From Erythrophleum ivorense (Eukaryota; Streptophyta; Magnoliopsida; Fabales; Fabaceae), in contig JAIUCV010000007.1 of assembly GCA_026724425.1 (NCBI GenBank), positions 21,605,286-21,669,285 on the forward strand: 64,000 nt of DNA, read 5' to 3'. The position numbers and the translations under genes are program-made. The notes below the pieces were generated by a model that did no database searches, was not told the origin of the DNA, and saw only the letters and a list, made by a program, of their open reading frames with translations. This document shows positions 25,529 through 38,429 of this stretch, in pieces. The stretch's first letter is position 1, and each line of letters starts with the position of its first letter.

Positions 25529-26156
25529 TTGAATTATAATATTTTATTTTTAAAACATCTAACAACTTATATGAGAAGGGAGATCAATGATGAAGCTATT
25601 CATGGAGCAATTATAAGAAATAATATAGCTACTAGCATGTGGCAGGACTATATTGGGAATAGATTAAGTGAGTTAGTGTTGTGTATGAGTTTAGTGAAAT
25701 ATGCTAGTTTATTTTATATGAAATAGATTTTTTAATTGTGTATTTTGACTTGTATTTTTGGTATCACGGTAAGTTTTCTTTTTTCCCCCCCTCTCTCTCT
25801 TTATTTATTAGACTTCATCTCATCTTTATGTCCTATATGATAGTTATGTGCATATATATTAATAGTAAAAAATATGTTAATCCTTATGAATATAGATGAA
25901 ATATACTATATTTATATTAAATATATTTTAATTAGGTGGAGGATAATAAAACAATTTAACATCTTATTTATATGTATCTCATTTCCTTTCCTTCATGAAG
26001 CCAAATAAGGGAAGGAAAATGTTACTTCCTTTTAATCCTATCATACTAAATAAAGTGAGAGATAATTGATTCATTTTCTCTTTGTTTTTCTTTCCTCTCC
26101 CTTATAATGTTTCGTATTTCTTTTGTTTTCATCCTATGATATCAAACAAAGCATAG
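25529..26156 (+). pseudogene. Harbinger transposase C-terminus, duplicated copy
   Basis: The frame at 25529-25726 (65 codons) contains AIHGAIIRNNIATSMWQDYI and stops in the same place as copy 1. The W of the MW.DY motif is kept here, unlike copy 1. Its first 11 codons lie in the copia LTR remnant, so the methionine is fortuitous. The trailer ends with ATCAAACAAAGCATAG at 26141-26156, the presumed terminal repeat. Confidence 0.6.
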
Positions 26157-29100
26157 TAGAAAAGAGCATTGGTATAGTTAGAAAGAGAACACTACATATA
26201 TTAAGAAGAGAGCATTGAAGTGTTTAAAATTTTTCCTCCAAAAGCAAAATTTTTTTATTAGTTTAATAATAAAACTACTCATCATTTTAACCTACAAATG
26301 ACAAATTCTCTTGAAATTATAACAACAAAATAAATAATAAATAGTTAAATGAAATTAAAGAAACCATATTAGTTATGCCACAAGTAGGGCAAAACCAAGT
26401 TTTTACTTTTTTTTTTTAATTTTAAAATTTTGAATGCTCATATTATTATAATTATTTGACCATTTTAAATATATAATCACTTGTTTTAATATATTTTTGT
26501 AAAATTTACACAATGGAAATGAAAAAACATAGATATATAAAGGAAACAAAAAGAAAATGCAAGTATATAGAGTGGAACTTTAAAAAATACTAACTTAGAG
26601 CCTGTTGGTTTGATTAGATTTTTTTTCTTTTTTTTCTCCTTAGATTTTGGGTAATTGTTTGTGACAGATGTGATTCAAGTTGACTCATTTATTTTTTTCA
26701 AAAACGCATATTTATTATTTTAATTGTGAGATTTTTTTTAATTAAAAAATTTATATTTTTCATTTCATTTTTTTTGTTTAGATATGACAATCATATTTCA
26801 GGATAAGTCTAATAAAGACTTTGACTTCTTAATTATTTATAATTTATAAAATATATTTAAAAATTTTTGGCTAAATTTATAAAATAGCCTATAAAAAATT
26901 TTCTTTTCATTTGTATCTTTATTTTTTTAAAAAATATTATATAAGTGATAAAATTGAGTTAAGTTAAATTGGCTAATATGAATAACCTAACACTCAACTC
27001 AACAGTAGCCCAATTTAGTGAAGTAGTGCTGATAGGGCTGAGGAACACTGCCAACCATAAGAGATAACTTAATTTCAAACTAAATTTAAAAGAATAAATT
27101 GTAATTTATCCAAATTATATATGATGAATGCACGACCCTGATCGTGGCCTATATAATTAATTCAAATTTTACTATACTCAAAGATCTTATTGTGCAAATT
27201 ACAATGATCGCATGGCCTACGAAGTGAAGTCGCGAAAGCTAGCTAGACAAATTTGAAGATATATGTACACAAGGCTTTGCTTATAACATCTAACGAAATA
27301 GTAAGTTTAATACTAAAACGTATATACATGGTCCATGTCTCCAATTATTTTTCAAAAGACTCCATCACTTTGTCTCGTTATCTCTCCATATTATGAGCCA
27401 ATTATTGACCGGATTAATAATATTATTTATAATACCTATTATATCCAAATGGTTTTGCTAAATTTTACTGTAACTGGAACAATTTTTTTTTAAATAACAA
27501 GAATATATTATTCTAACAATAACACTCAGAATATTAGTAACATATGTACATGATTCTTTTTTATCCTTACATTTACATCTTGTCAAAGGTATGTCACTTA
27601 TGTTCAAATCTTTGATTTTGATATTAGTATTGGGACAAAATAATATTTTTAAAATTAGATAAATTATTGAACTGATAAAAGTATAAGTTCATAGTTCAAT
27701 AATTTAATTATAGTTAAATAATAGTAAAATTGATGATAATTAAATATATATTGAAAATTTATATATTAAAATTTTAATATAATGAACAAAAATTAATAAA
27801 TTTTAAATTTTAATAATGTCTGAGAAATTATTTTTAAATTAAAAAATAAAAACTACTCATAATTAAAATTTAAAAATATTAATATTAAAATGTTACTTGT
27901 CATTAAAAAATAAAAAAAAAAAGAGAGAAAATGAAAGAGAAATGAGTAATTTTGATTAAATATCTTGATATTTAAAAAAATGTTACTAGAAAATGAAATA
28001 TGATAGATAATAAGCATAAAAAATAGGCAAGTGCAAGCCTTTTGATTTTTCTTATTTTCTCTTTTCTTTAATTTTTTTTATTTTAACCTTTTTTTATTAT
28101 CTTTTATTTTTAGTCTTTCAAATTTGTTAGATGAACTGTATTATTTTATAGAAAAGAATTAAAAAAAAGAATTTAATAATTAGTTCAGCTTATTTTTAAT
28201 TAATTTGACTAGTTTTTAGCTAATTATTTGGATGATAGGTTTTTTAAGTAAACCAAAAACCAGAGACTAATTTATTGATTTTCTAGTCGAATTAGTTAAT
28301 CCACTCTGGTTTTGTGAATTATGAGACAAAATCTATTGAAAGGCAAACAAATACTGGGCAGCCACTTAGACTACTGGACGTTGATGGATTTATACGAGGA
28401 AAGGTGACCGCAAGTTCTTGACGTTAAAGAGATTCAAACCTCCTCAAAATAAATTGAGAGGCTCTTATGTTTTTTGTCAAGTGAGCTAGCCCATATTTAC
28501 AGTGTAACTATAATATTGTGACAACTAATCTTTTGATTACTTGGTTCAAAAAAAAGAAAAAAAAGAACTCAGATACATCATATTATATCTCATGTATACT
28601 ATAAAATTTGGTTATACGCACCTCTCGACAAACAATGCATCTCATTTGCAATACATGTATTTTAATAAGATAAGTATTAATTATTTAAATTATATATTAT
28701 AAATAAAAAAATACATTAAAAACTAAACATATAATTAATTAAAGACATTTGTTCATAATATTTAATATATGTTTTTGTGGGTCAGTTGTGTTTCGTAAAA
28801 TGTATGAATAATACATACACATTGCTCACACTAAGAAAAAGGAAGAATTATTTGAATTTTAGGGAAAAAAGACAGTAATATAAGATAAGAAAGAGTGTAG
28901 TTACTGAAAGGCTTTAGGAGCATAGGGATCAAATCCACTTGCATAAAAAAAAAATCTAAAAAAAGTGTCATTTTGAGACAAGGCTTTTACGCTACTTAGT
29001 TTAAATTTTGAAGTCATCGATTTTAATTAACTTATATAAGATAAAATCAAATGAATATATAAACTTTCTTAATATTTTCAAAATGTAACAGAAACAAAAA

Positions 29101-29713
29101 AAAAATCCAAATTTTTATGAAGAGGTTGATGATGATATTGACAATTCCATCTATAATTTGAAAAAAGACTCCACGTCAATTTAATAGATGGCTTCTTCGG
29201 AAGTCAATCTCGAGAATTCAGGACAGGCCACCCTCTGAAAAAGGTCGGCAAAACCCACAATCATATACATTGTTTTTCTGCCCCCCAAAAAAATTGAACA
29301 AAAATAAAAAGTCAGTGATTAAATTTCTTTTTTTTTTTTCCGTTCTTGTTAAGTGGGTAAAAGAAAACAGGAATTGGTAATAAGGATAGTTATCATCCAT
29401 TATAAAAGATATTCATATAATTTATTTTCCCCTTTGGAACGATGAAAACGTGATTATTGCATGATGAAAACGTGATTATTTCATTGTGAAATGAGTTTAG
29501 TTTTATTAACTAATAAATAATCATGTTTATAATTTTTAATCTAATCTAATCATATGATGATTTTATAATTAAAAAATATAAATTTTAAAGGTAATTTTTT
29601 ATGATATAAATTATATATATTTTTTGTTGGGATATGATATTTGCAATAAACTATAATAAGTAAAATTCAATTTAGTAATTTCATTGTTGGGCTTAATGGT
29701 TTCAGAAGCTTAA

Positions 29714-29960
29714 TGTCACGGGGCTATTATCCTCTTTCCAAAAGTCAGGTTGGTGGGTGTGCAGCGCACCTACTTATATGTCTAGGACACTTTCTTCGTC
29801 CATCCGATGTAGGGCGTAATAGCTCCTCTGGCCAATTCGTGACGCTCTCGTCATGGGTGGTTTACCGGAGGGCCCACTTCTGGACTACATGGAATGTGGG
29901 CTCTAATACCACTTGTCACCGGGTCATTACCCTCTTCCCAAATCAGGCTGGTGGGGTGTG
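29714..29960 (-). mobile_element. TRIM-like short retroelement insert
   Basis: Absent from duplication copy 1, so it is an insertion or replacement. 29714-29761 (TGTCACGGGGCTATTATCC...) is repeated imperfectly at 29914-29960 (TGTCACCGGGTCATTACCC...). Next to the right repeat, the minus strand reads AGTGGTATTAGAGCC (29899-29913), one base off the tRNA-Met primer-binding site, in the place expected after a 5' LTR. CATCCGATGTAGGGC resembles the CCGATGTGGGAC motif seen in plant TRIM LTRs. Ends and target duplication are not resolved. The long plus frame across it is not a gene. Confidence 0.5.
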
Positions 29961-30408
29961 TTTCATTGGGATTTGTCCTAGCAAAAAAACGTCATTGGTC
30001 CCCACTTACATGATTCTATTCTACAAAATTTTCCCAGATTCCAAAAGCACAGTAAAGTTTATGCCTTCCTCATCAAACCAAAAACGATTATAATAAACTT
30101 CGCAGGCTCTACCCACATCAGGTTTATAAACAAATCAAGCAGATCCTATTTCATAAACTCAACATCATATCATTGAGTGCTGAAGTCTTATTTGGAAACT
30201 TATCAATAAGGGTTTACCCAACTCGGTTATTTTAACTGCTCACCATTTGAATGCTGAAGTTTTATGTCCCTTATCCGTGAAGAGGAAAGGAAATCCATCA
30301 ATCGTGTCTTTCTAACTCGCAACTTCGCTAGAACTTCGTGATTTGCGTCTCCGTGGAGTTTAAGAATTAATCAGTTCCATAACCAAGACATATCAGAAAC
30401 AAGAAGTC

Positions 30409-30513
30409 TTGTCGGATATGAAGGATCTCACAAAGTATATTGTGGCCTTGCTCTATAATATTTGGGTATTGCATAATAAAATAATTCATGAAGGAGGTAC
30501 AGCTGATCCTTTC
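30409..30513 (+). pseudogene. Possible RNase H-type retroelement relic, left part
   Basis: One frame reads SDMKDLTKYIVALLYNIWVL followed by HNKIIHEGG. The pattern ..ALLW.IW..RN..IFEG is typical of the linker before the plant RVT_3/RNase H domain of LINE-derived genes. It is cut at 30513 by a solo LTR and may resume after 32250. Weak evidence. Confidence 0.35.
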
Positions 30514-32244
30514 TGTTAGCTCCAAGGTTTTAATTATTTTGATGATAACAAAATTCTTAAGTTAAAATTTATACAAGCATTAAAGTTAAATCATTTGTTA
30601 AGAAAAACAAGAAGATGGTAGCAGCAAAGATGATCGTGAAAGAGACAAAACCATTCAAACAGAGCCGAAGCAAGATCGAGATTGAAAGAGTTTCATTCTG
30701 CATTGGAAGATTGCGATTTAGCTTTGGAAATCGATGGTACCCATTTGAAGACTCTGATCTGCAAAGAATATTAAATGAAGCTGGAAAGTAAAAACAGAAA
30801 ATGAAACTTTGACAAGTCCAGAAAAGTTCCCCAAAAAAGAAGAAAACAAAAGCCATATCAAAGAAGAAGAGAAGAGCAAGAAAGATGAAAAGAGCAAGAG
30901 AAATAAAGAGGCAAACAAAAACCATTGTTGGAGATGAAGGAGTATGGGAAACCACATACAGTCAGATTGCTGCATCAAAGAAAGAAGAAAATAGAAGAGA
31001 GATAAAGAGTTAAAGTTGCAGAAGCAAATCGGTGAAAAACAAAGCAAGAAAACAGATGATTGTTTAGAAGTTCTCTTAGACGCTTTAGGGAGGAAAAGCA
31101 AAAGATAAAGACAGAAAATGGGAAAGAGGGAAGCTAAAACATCTTGCCTCAACAGTCACTGTGTTTTGTGTTAATATTATGATCTTTAAAGAAGCCAAAC
31201 GCACAGACTCACCAAAGCTGAAAGCTGTCTCTGTTTTGGGATTATACTTTTATCAAGCTCCAACTACTCCCTTTTCTGTTCAGTCATAGAAAACATAAAA
31301 ACTACCTACTCTCTGACTTGCTGAACGAAAGAAGAAAGATGAAAAGAAACTCTGAGCTAATTGATTAAATCTACCCACTCCTCTGTACGTGTTGACCAAA
31401 GGAAAAGATTGGTGAGAGATATTCTGAGCTGGCATCACTGATCTTCCACTGAAATGCTCAAATACCACTCAACCACTCATCTACTGTATTCCAACGGATA
31501 CCTCTCAGCTACCACTCAAGCTCTACTGTACTTCAACGGATATATTTCGTTTAGAGCCACTATATAACAGTAGGATGAAGAACTGAAGCAGAGAGAGAGA
31601 ACCGAAAGTAAAGAAAGCAAAGCTAAGTTATATTATTCATTGTTCTCTTCATCTTAAATATTCTGAGCTTAGTTTCTGGGTAAATCTAGCTTGTGAGAGC
31701 TTTTGAAAGTGAACTTATTGTGATCCTTTATTGATAAGGATTTTAAATATATCCTCATATCATTTTTTTGTAAATCTTTCCTAAGTGTGAGGAAAGTAAG
31801 TTTTGGGTAAGCTTGTGTAAAACCCAAGTGTTGTAAAAGTTTTAGGTGAACTTGGAAACCTAGGTTCTGTGAGTGTATACTCTGATTTTATAGTAGAAAT
31901 CCCTTGTTGTGTATCAAGGGGACTAGACGTAGGTCTTGAAGACCGAACCAGGATATATCTGGTGTTTTCTTTCCTCTACTGCGTTCTTTATTTTGTTTCA
32001 GCCTCTGTACTAAAACCTTGTCGACAAGGTCCTGTTTTATCTCCTTGATCTTTACTTCTCAGTTATCATTTAGAAGATCCTGTCGACAAGATCTTAGTTT
32101 GGCTACAAGATTTTCGCACCAGTTCTCTTTATCAAGTTCTTTTTGAAATCATTTGATATTAACATATAATTGATTTAATTATCTTTAATTTTATTATTAT
32201 TATTCAAAATCACCTATTCACCCCCCCTCTAGGTGCATTCTTCA
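30514..32244 (+). mobile_element. Solo LTR, 1731 bp, SIRE/Maximus-like copia
   Basis: It begins TGTTAGCTCCAAGGTTTTAA...GATGATAACAAAA and ends ATTCACCCCCCCTCTAGGTG...TTCTTCA, both characteristic of SIRE-type Ty1/copia LTRs. Exact 5-bp duplications CTTTC flank it (30509-30513 and 32245-32249). A TATA box TATATAA is at 31561-31567. There is no internal region, so it is a solo LTR left by recombination. Long minus-strand frames inside (30569-30955, 30718-31152) are compositional artefacts. Confidence 0.85.
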
Positions 32245-32249
32245 CTTTC

Positions 32250-32640
32250 CTAGTCATAAAAAAAAGTAATTCTTTGTTACACACTCTTGGTCTCTTTCAT
32301 GGCAGGACTATCATAAGGATCGATACTGTAATAATAGAATTCAGATACAGCGTTCCCCTATGCCACATTATAACATTAGTGAAATGGGGTGGTCTACTAT
32401 ACTATGGCTTCAAAAGAACATGGGTCAAAGGAGGAGTTTTTCAATAATCATCAAGGTTTTTTTATTTTTTTCAACAGGAGGCTTATCAGAACTTGGGGTT
32501 GGGAAGGCTAGTCTTCGGCTTAGGAAATTCACAGGTACCTTACTACGGATCTAGCACACTGAAGCTACAAAGTCCTTCTTGAAAACATCAACTGTCTCTC
32601 TTCTGGATTCAACTCTTTCAAATGAGGCCGAGAACAGGAG
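32250..32640 (+). pseudogene. Possible RNase H-type relic, right part
   Basis: Sequence beyond the solo LTR. A frame around 32562-32620 reads YKVLLENINCLSSGF, resembling the ESD...L...I....  segment of plant RNase H-like domains. The rest is out of frame. The assignment is weak and rests on order and position relative to 30409-30513. Confidence 0.25.
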
Positions 32641-32889
32641 AACCATATTCAAGAGGGAAGCCTATCTTTTTAATGTAGTTAAAATATAATATCACCTAAT
32701 GTTGTCCTCTCGGTTGTTAGTATTAAAAAAAAGAAAATCAGAGCAAGCTATGTTTATCTCAACTATTGTGTCCAACTTAGTTACTCTTATTAGAATGTGT
32801 TTGATTGTATTAACCGAAAAACCTGCATTGTAGGAAAGTGTAAATATTGGTTTCATTGTTTTCCGTGAACATGGAAAACTCTTAACGTG

Positions 32890-35330
32890 TCCCCTTAAAC
32901 TTAGGTGCAATATCACTCACTCCATGTTATTTCTCAAGTAATTAAATCGAGAACTTGTCAAAGCTTTGGTCAGAATATCAGCAATTTGATCCAAAGAAGT
33001 AATGTGACACACAGCAACCTGATTCTTCAAGACTTTCTCCCAGACAAAGAATATATCAAGCTCCATATACTTAGCATAGGATTATGAGATAATTGGACAA
33101 TACTTAGGTTATCACAGAATACTACAGGAGTTCCACCAGTCATCCCTGAATTTAGTTCTTGAAGAAGGCTTTGGATCCACGTAATTTCTGTTGTAGTATT
33201 TGCTAGACTTCTATATTTTACTTCTGTTGTAGATCTTGGAACTACAGCTTGCTTTTTACACCTAAGAGATAAGGTTGTCACCCAAAAAGATGCATGAGCT
33301 TGTAGCAGATCTTTCTAACATCTAAATCACTACCCCAATCAGAAGCCTTTTAAGGTTAAATGACTGGGCTTAGTAAAAATCAGACCATGATTTGGAGTGC
33401 CACTTAGATATCTCAAAATTCTCTTGACAGGCTTCCAGTGTTCTTCTAATGGTTGTTGCCTAAATTGATAGGCTTTATTCACACTAAAAGTAATCTCAGG
33501 TTTAGTAATTAGTAGCATAACGCAATCCTTAGGTTGTTTCATTTTATCCTTGATCAGCAGATCTTTGATGTACTTCTTTTGTGACGATAGCGCACGTCCA
33601 TTCTTCAAATGCTTAACTTCAATGCCTAAAATATAGTTCAGCAAACCTAGAACTTTCAAGGCAAATTCTCCGTGTAGTTTATGGTTGCTGTCTTAAATAT
33701 TGTTGACTGAGTTGCCAGTGATAGGAATATCATCAACAGACACTAGAACATAAGTGCATTCTTGTGGAGTGATTTTGATGAACAGAGAAGGATCATATTG
33801 ACTGGAGTTAAAGCCAAATCTGTGTAAAGTGACTGCCAACTTTTCAAACCAAGCTCTTGGAGCTTACTTCGAACTATAGAGAGATTTGTTGAGTGTGTAG
33901 TACTAAACTCTTGTCTGCTACTTCAAGACCTTGTGGCTGACACATGTACACTTCTTTTTGTCAACTTTCATTAAGAAAAGCATTATTCACATCAATTTGA
34001 AAGACATGCCGTTGATGAAATATAGCCAATGTTAACACTGTTCTAACAGTAGCAAGCTTAACTACAGGAGAAAAAAGTCTCATTAAAGTCTGATCCTGGT
34101 TGTTGGTGAAACCTTTTTGCAACTAATCTAGCTTTATATTTGTTTATTGTTCCATTAGGATTTTCCTTCACTCTAAAAACCTATTTACAACCCATAGCAT
34201 GTTTATGAGGAGGTAAGGACACCAAAATCCATGTTTCATCTTGAGAAAATCTTTATACTCTTCATTCATAGCTTCTTTCCATTTAAGATTTTGTAAAGTT
34301 ACTGGAACAGAATCTGGTATATTGTGCATGAGGTAAGTCTTTGGTTTGAAGACACCACTTTTTGATCTTGTTATCATGGGGTGTGAGGATTTTGATGTAG
34401 TTGGGGCACTGTGATTTTCAGAAGCATGAGGGTTGTTGATTGTACAACATGATCTCTTGTCAGTGAATTGATATGATCACTGGCTTGTTCACTGCTTGTA
34501 CCAGGTATGCTTGTGTCAAAGGAACATAAGTGGCTCCTGTCAATGTTAATGCCTCAAATGGGCTGAGACGTGGCTATATTATCAGTAGATAAATTTATAT
34601 CAGTATATTGAGCATTGAAAGCAATTGTTGGTGGACTTGATGGAGAAGGAGAAGACTGTGCTTGTAGGTGTAAAGTTGTAGATGAGACAGAAGATTTGTA
34701 GGGAAAATGAAATTCATCAAAAACAACATCTCTAGATATATAGATTCTTCCAAAGGGTGCTAGACATTTGTAACCTTTGTAATATGGACTATAAAGGTAC
34801 ATTGAACAAAGCGATAACCAAGTTTATGGTGATTACATGGTCTCAATAAAGGATAACATGCCAACCAAACACATCTAGTATTTTATAATCTGGCAAGGTA
34901 TGACAAGCAGCTGGCCTTCATATATCAGCATAATAAGCTTTAGAGGTTTTGTATAATTAGTAGGTGAGAGAGGGGATGGAAGTTTATGGGACTTGCCATG
35001 GGTACATGCAACATAAAAATAAGCATCTTTATTAGAACAATGGATATTACATGTTTTGAATACCCAGTGCACTGCAGCTAAAGCTAGGATGACCTAGTCT
35101 ATAGTGCCAAAGAGTAAGCTTATTACAATTGAATGCTGTGACATTAGAAGATACAGAGGAGAGGAATTTGAAGTGAAAACATGAACAGAATTAGATTCCT
35201 TGGTAACCGTTGCTTCTGAGTTTGGTGAATGATAGTGGCAGTGAAGAGCAGAAGTTGGCCTGGTTTGGAGTTTATGTTGTGACTGAGACTTGACTGAGGA
35301 CCAAGGAGGTTGGTGTTGAAGACCCTAATA
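32890..35330 (-). pseudogene. Second Ty1/copia pol relic
   Basis: Minus-strand domains occur in copia order. There is a GAG-pre-integrase/integrase start near 35130-34990 (LWHYRLGHP-like with frameshift, then KSHKLPSPLS). A CLAPFGRIYISRDVVFDE block lies at 34770-34690 and the RT start near 34300-34190 (LQNLKWKEAMNEEY). The RT end at 33659-33339 has LNYILGIEVKH and W.PVKRILRYLSGTPNHGL. RNase H at 33260-33100 reads KKQAVVPRSTTEVKYRSLAN. The C-terminus near 33070-32910 includes ITSLDQIADILTKAL. Multiple stops and frameshifts are present, and the YVDD region is damaged. LTRs were not confidently delimited; gag is missing or unrecognisable. Confidence 0.8.
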
Positions 35331-35409
35331 ATAGTAGTAAATTGTGTTGGATAAAAGAATCTGTAAAGACTGATTAATAAATAACGAATAAATAAATATT
35401 GCATACTTT

Positions 35410-36150
35410 AATAATAATGCATATTGTGTTGGATAATAACGCATATTTTAATAGATAATAAATAAATATTTAATATTACAAATTAAAAATAATATAATAA
35501 AAAAGTAATTAAAATAATAAGTAATAATTTTTTAAATTAAATATTCTGTAGTTTAAAAGTATTTTAATTTCTATTTATCCACAACAAAACAACTAAAAAA
35601 TTAAAAAATTATTTTTCTAATTTTTAATGACAATTAAAAAATTATACATGTTAAAATTTTTTCAAAATGTCTGATTGCTTACAAAAATTAATATACCATA
35701 AATTTAATAAAAGTTAATTAAAAGAATAAATAATTATATATGCTAAATAAATCAATTTTAAAGTTGCATTGGTTTCAGCCATTGTAGCATTGAGGTTTTT
35801 TTGTCTTTTTAAAATATGAATTCGTCATAAGGGAAGACGAGATATGTATTCTCTTTTAAAAAGATAAAATAAAAAAAGAATCGCAAGTTATGTAATCTCG
35901 TGACCCTGTCAACATAATTAAGGGATCACAAATTGTTAACCTTTGTAATCTCTTTAAAAAAAATTTAAAAAAATTGAACATATATGAATTGGATATTGCC
36001 GCATTTAATTTTTGACATTATAATAACAGTGTCAAAAAGTCGAATTAATATTCACCTTAAATTGTGTTGTTCTAGTTTTAAATTTTGTCTCAAACTAATT
36101 CTTCAACTTAAATAATTTTGAAAGTGTAGTTTGTATATTTTAGTTTATTC
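35410..36150. other. AT-rich intergenic DNA
   Basis: Very AT-rich, with no gene or element ends recognised. Confidence 0.5.
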
Positions 36151-36153
36151 AGT

Positions 36154-36490
36154 CACTACAAAAAAGAAAAAAAAAGAAAAAAAAAAAAAGAAAAGGTATT
36201 TTGTTGGCACACATTTTGGAAATGCTTCCTTTTTTAGCAATTCGGAATATGAAAACAGGTAACGACGACTTCTGGACAATTTTTGGCCGTTCCTTAACCG
36301 CCTGGTACTTCAGTGACCTAAACCTCTATGTTTTGGCTCTTTTTCCCGCAATCAGACACTAATTGCTGCTAATTGAGTATCAACGGTTGCAAAAGTAGCA
36401 GCTAATCACCACTGCCAAATCATTTAATAGCAGCAAAAAATGGCTGCTAAATGCCAAAAAGTCAAGCAAAGGACTTTAATATGTTCTGAT
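36154..36490 (+). mobile_element. CACTA-like element end, truncated
   Basis: CACTACAAAAAAG at 36154 matches the terminal inverted repeat form of plant CACTA elements (CACTACAAGAAA). Inside are repeated subterminal-like motifs (GCTGCTAAT, AGCAGC, TGGCTGCTAAATGCC) at about 36360-36455. The pararetroviral cluster begins at about 36495; no matching right end was found. Confidence 0.4.
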
Positions 36491-36494
36491 ACAC

Positions 36495-36728
36495 ATGATC
36501 CTCAATAGAGGTAAGTGTAGAGTATAATTATGTTAGACAAGATAATTGCAAAAGATTTACTAATAAAAGATTTTAGAAGATAAAAACTTTAGAAAAAGAA
36601 CATAAAGAAACTAGTGTTTATTCAAACTTGTGTACAAGGGGGTTCTGAAGCTTGTGGACTTCAAAGAGACTGATTCTTCTTATAGTTGGGGTTATAGGAT
36701 ACAAACAAACAATTTTTACATAGGTGGC
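36495..36728 (-). repeat. Inverted copy of the viral promoter/leader segment
   Basis: This is the reverse complement of about 38459-38690, including the region around the viral poly(A) signal (TTTATTCAAACTTGTGTACAAG here against CTTGTACACAAGTTGAATAAA there). It stands head-to-head with the first viral block and probably arose by rearrangement at integration. Confidence 0.8.
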
Positions 36729-36732
36729 AGAC

Positions 36733-37300
36733 AAAGAAATACAACAATTCCTTGGTGTTATCAATTTCATTCGAGACTTTATTTCAAAGGTATCTAATCA
36801 CACCAATCAGCTGTCCAAACTTCTCAGAAAGAACCCTTTTCCTTGGGGACTAGCGCAAATTGTAGTAGTGTGATACTTCAAAAGAGTTTCTCAAGTGCTT
36901 TTACCTTTAAAGACTCCTGATAAGGGTAAACGGATACTCTAGACAGACTCCAGACAGACGTTAGTGAAAAATTCTAGGGTGTTATCCTACTTGAAGAGAT
37001 TGATGGAAAGAAATACTACTATGGCATATTAACAGACAATTTAAAAACTCTAAAAAACATTATTATACAATCTATAAAGAGATTCTTGCCATGAAAAGAG
37101 GAATCAAGAAGTTCAACTTTCATCTGTGTCCACATGAATTCATTGTGTAAATGGACAACTCCTTCTTCTTTAAGATTTTAGAGTCTAACAAAAACGTTTT
37201 ATTGGATAAGCAATTGTTACGTTGGAAAGATTAGTTTTTTCGCTCTAAATTCAACATAGAACATATTAAACATTTTAGCAAATTTCCTTTTTAGCCCAAA
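36733..37300 (+). pseudogene. Viral RT C-terminus and RNase H relic
   Basis: The first block reads KEIQQFLGVINFIRDF then VSNHTNQLSKLLRKNPFPW, the C-terminal part of caulimovirid reverse transcriptase. From about 36920 the RNase H domain follows: a T-D-S stretch replacing the usual T-D-A/S start, and KEILAMKRGIKKFNFHL near 37079-37128. Frameshifts and stops occur about every 30-60 codons. A second fragment of the same segment lies at 45008-45165. No function is expected. Confidence 0.75.
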
Positions 37301-38340
37301 AGCCTTGAGCCTTATTACTCTAGCCAAACCTGTTCCTCTCATACATATGGCTCACTCTATTCCTGGTTGTACCATCCATTATCCATTTCCCCAGCTCAAA
37401 AAAGATTTTTCTCCAGGAGAAAAGAGACTAACTACTCATGCTGAAGTCCAAAAGCTTGCCTAAAAATCTTTGCCCTATTACCTCCACAAATTTCTCAATA
37501 ATGCTCCATCCAATGTTATCCCTTCGTCTTTCAACCTCATCCAAACATTTTTCTTGATCTTATTCAGAATCATGACCCAAGTAACAGACGATGCTCTCTA
37601 ATATCTTTGGGCATTGAATGCTCTTTATTTAGGTGCCATATCATTCTCGCCTTTGTTGATTTTTCAACACTTCACCACTTTTGAAAACAGGGACTCCAAT
37701 CTGTGGACCTTACTTGAATGATTTTCCCCATTACCATGGTGGCATAATGAACTAAACAAGATCATTCAACTACATAACCTTTGGCAGAACCCTGCAGCAA
37801 ACCAACAGGTCTCAAGTATCTTCATCCTTCACCATCCATATTAGGTCAACAATCAAAAGATGCTCCTCACAAGAAACTATGCTTATAAATGGAACACATT
37901 CCTGAACTGCCCAAAGTAGTCCTCTAATGCATTAAAAGCTTTAAAATTATTTTTATGTGAGATTAATAATTATAAGGACAACAAGTTTATCTTCTATATA
38001 TCATTAGATCCTTATCCTGAAAAATTCATTCCTAGTGAACCCAGACTCTTATAATTGAATTTTCCTAACATATAAATATAGACTCCAGCCCAAATGGTTA
38101 ACTTTCTCACAAGAACCAATCTTTTAAACATAGGAGCTTCTTCCTCAAACACACAACCATCTTTAGACATTCCTATGCAAGACTCTTAGGACCCTTATGA
38201 TCCTGATGCTCTTAAGGAATTTGAAGAATGGTTTTCCACCTGTTTTAAGAAATCATCAAGCGATGATCCCGATACTACAGATTCTGATGAAAACCCGAAC
38301 CTGTCATCATTTCATGAGCCTATCAAGAAAGGATAAGACT
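37301..38340 (+). pseudogene. Viral polymerase tail region relic
   Basis: Collinear with the region after RNase H. Readable islands are PWWHNELNKIIQLHNLW (about 37736-37785) and an acidic serine-rich end near 38205-38335 (FEEWF.TCFKKSSSDDPDTT). Inverted copies of parts are at 44796-45000. I cannot assign a domain. Its position between RNase H and the viral TATA box makes it the 3' end of the main viral coding region. Confidence 0.6.
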
Positions 38341-38429
38341 TATCCTTGTTAGCTCATAGTTTGTCTTATTGTATAATTATGTTTATTTACTTTCGATATG
38401 TGATTTACTTTTGCTTCTGCTTTTTAGTC

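Larger units (their letters stand above)
25430..30295 (+). repeat. Segmental duplication, copy 2
   Basis: Collinear with 20216-24835. It begins with the truncated outer part of the copia LTR (25430-25563), showing that the copia insertion preceded the duplication. It contains one extra segment of about 250 bp at 29714-29960 absent from copy 1. Confidence 0.85.

Noticed and set aside
29713..30093. 126-codon plus frame
   Set aside because: It crosses the TRIM-like insert and its boundary with duplicated DNA, so it is accidental.
30569..31152. Two long overlapping minus-strand frames (128 and 144 codons)
   Set aside because: They lie wholly inside a solo LTR, are F/L/S-rich from a purine-rich plus strand, and have no family motif.
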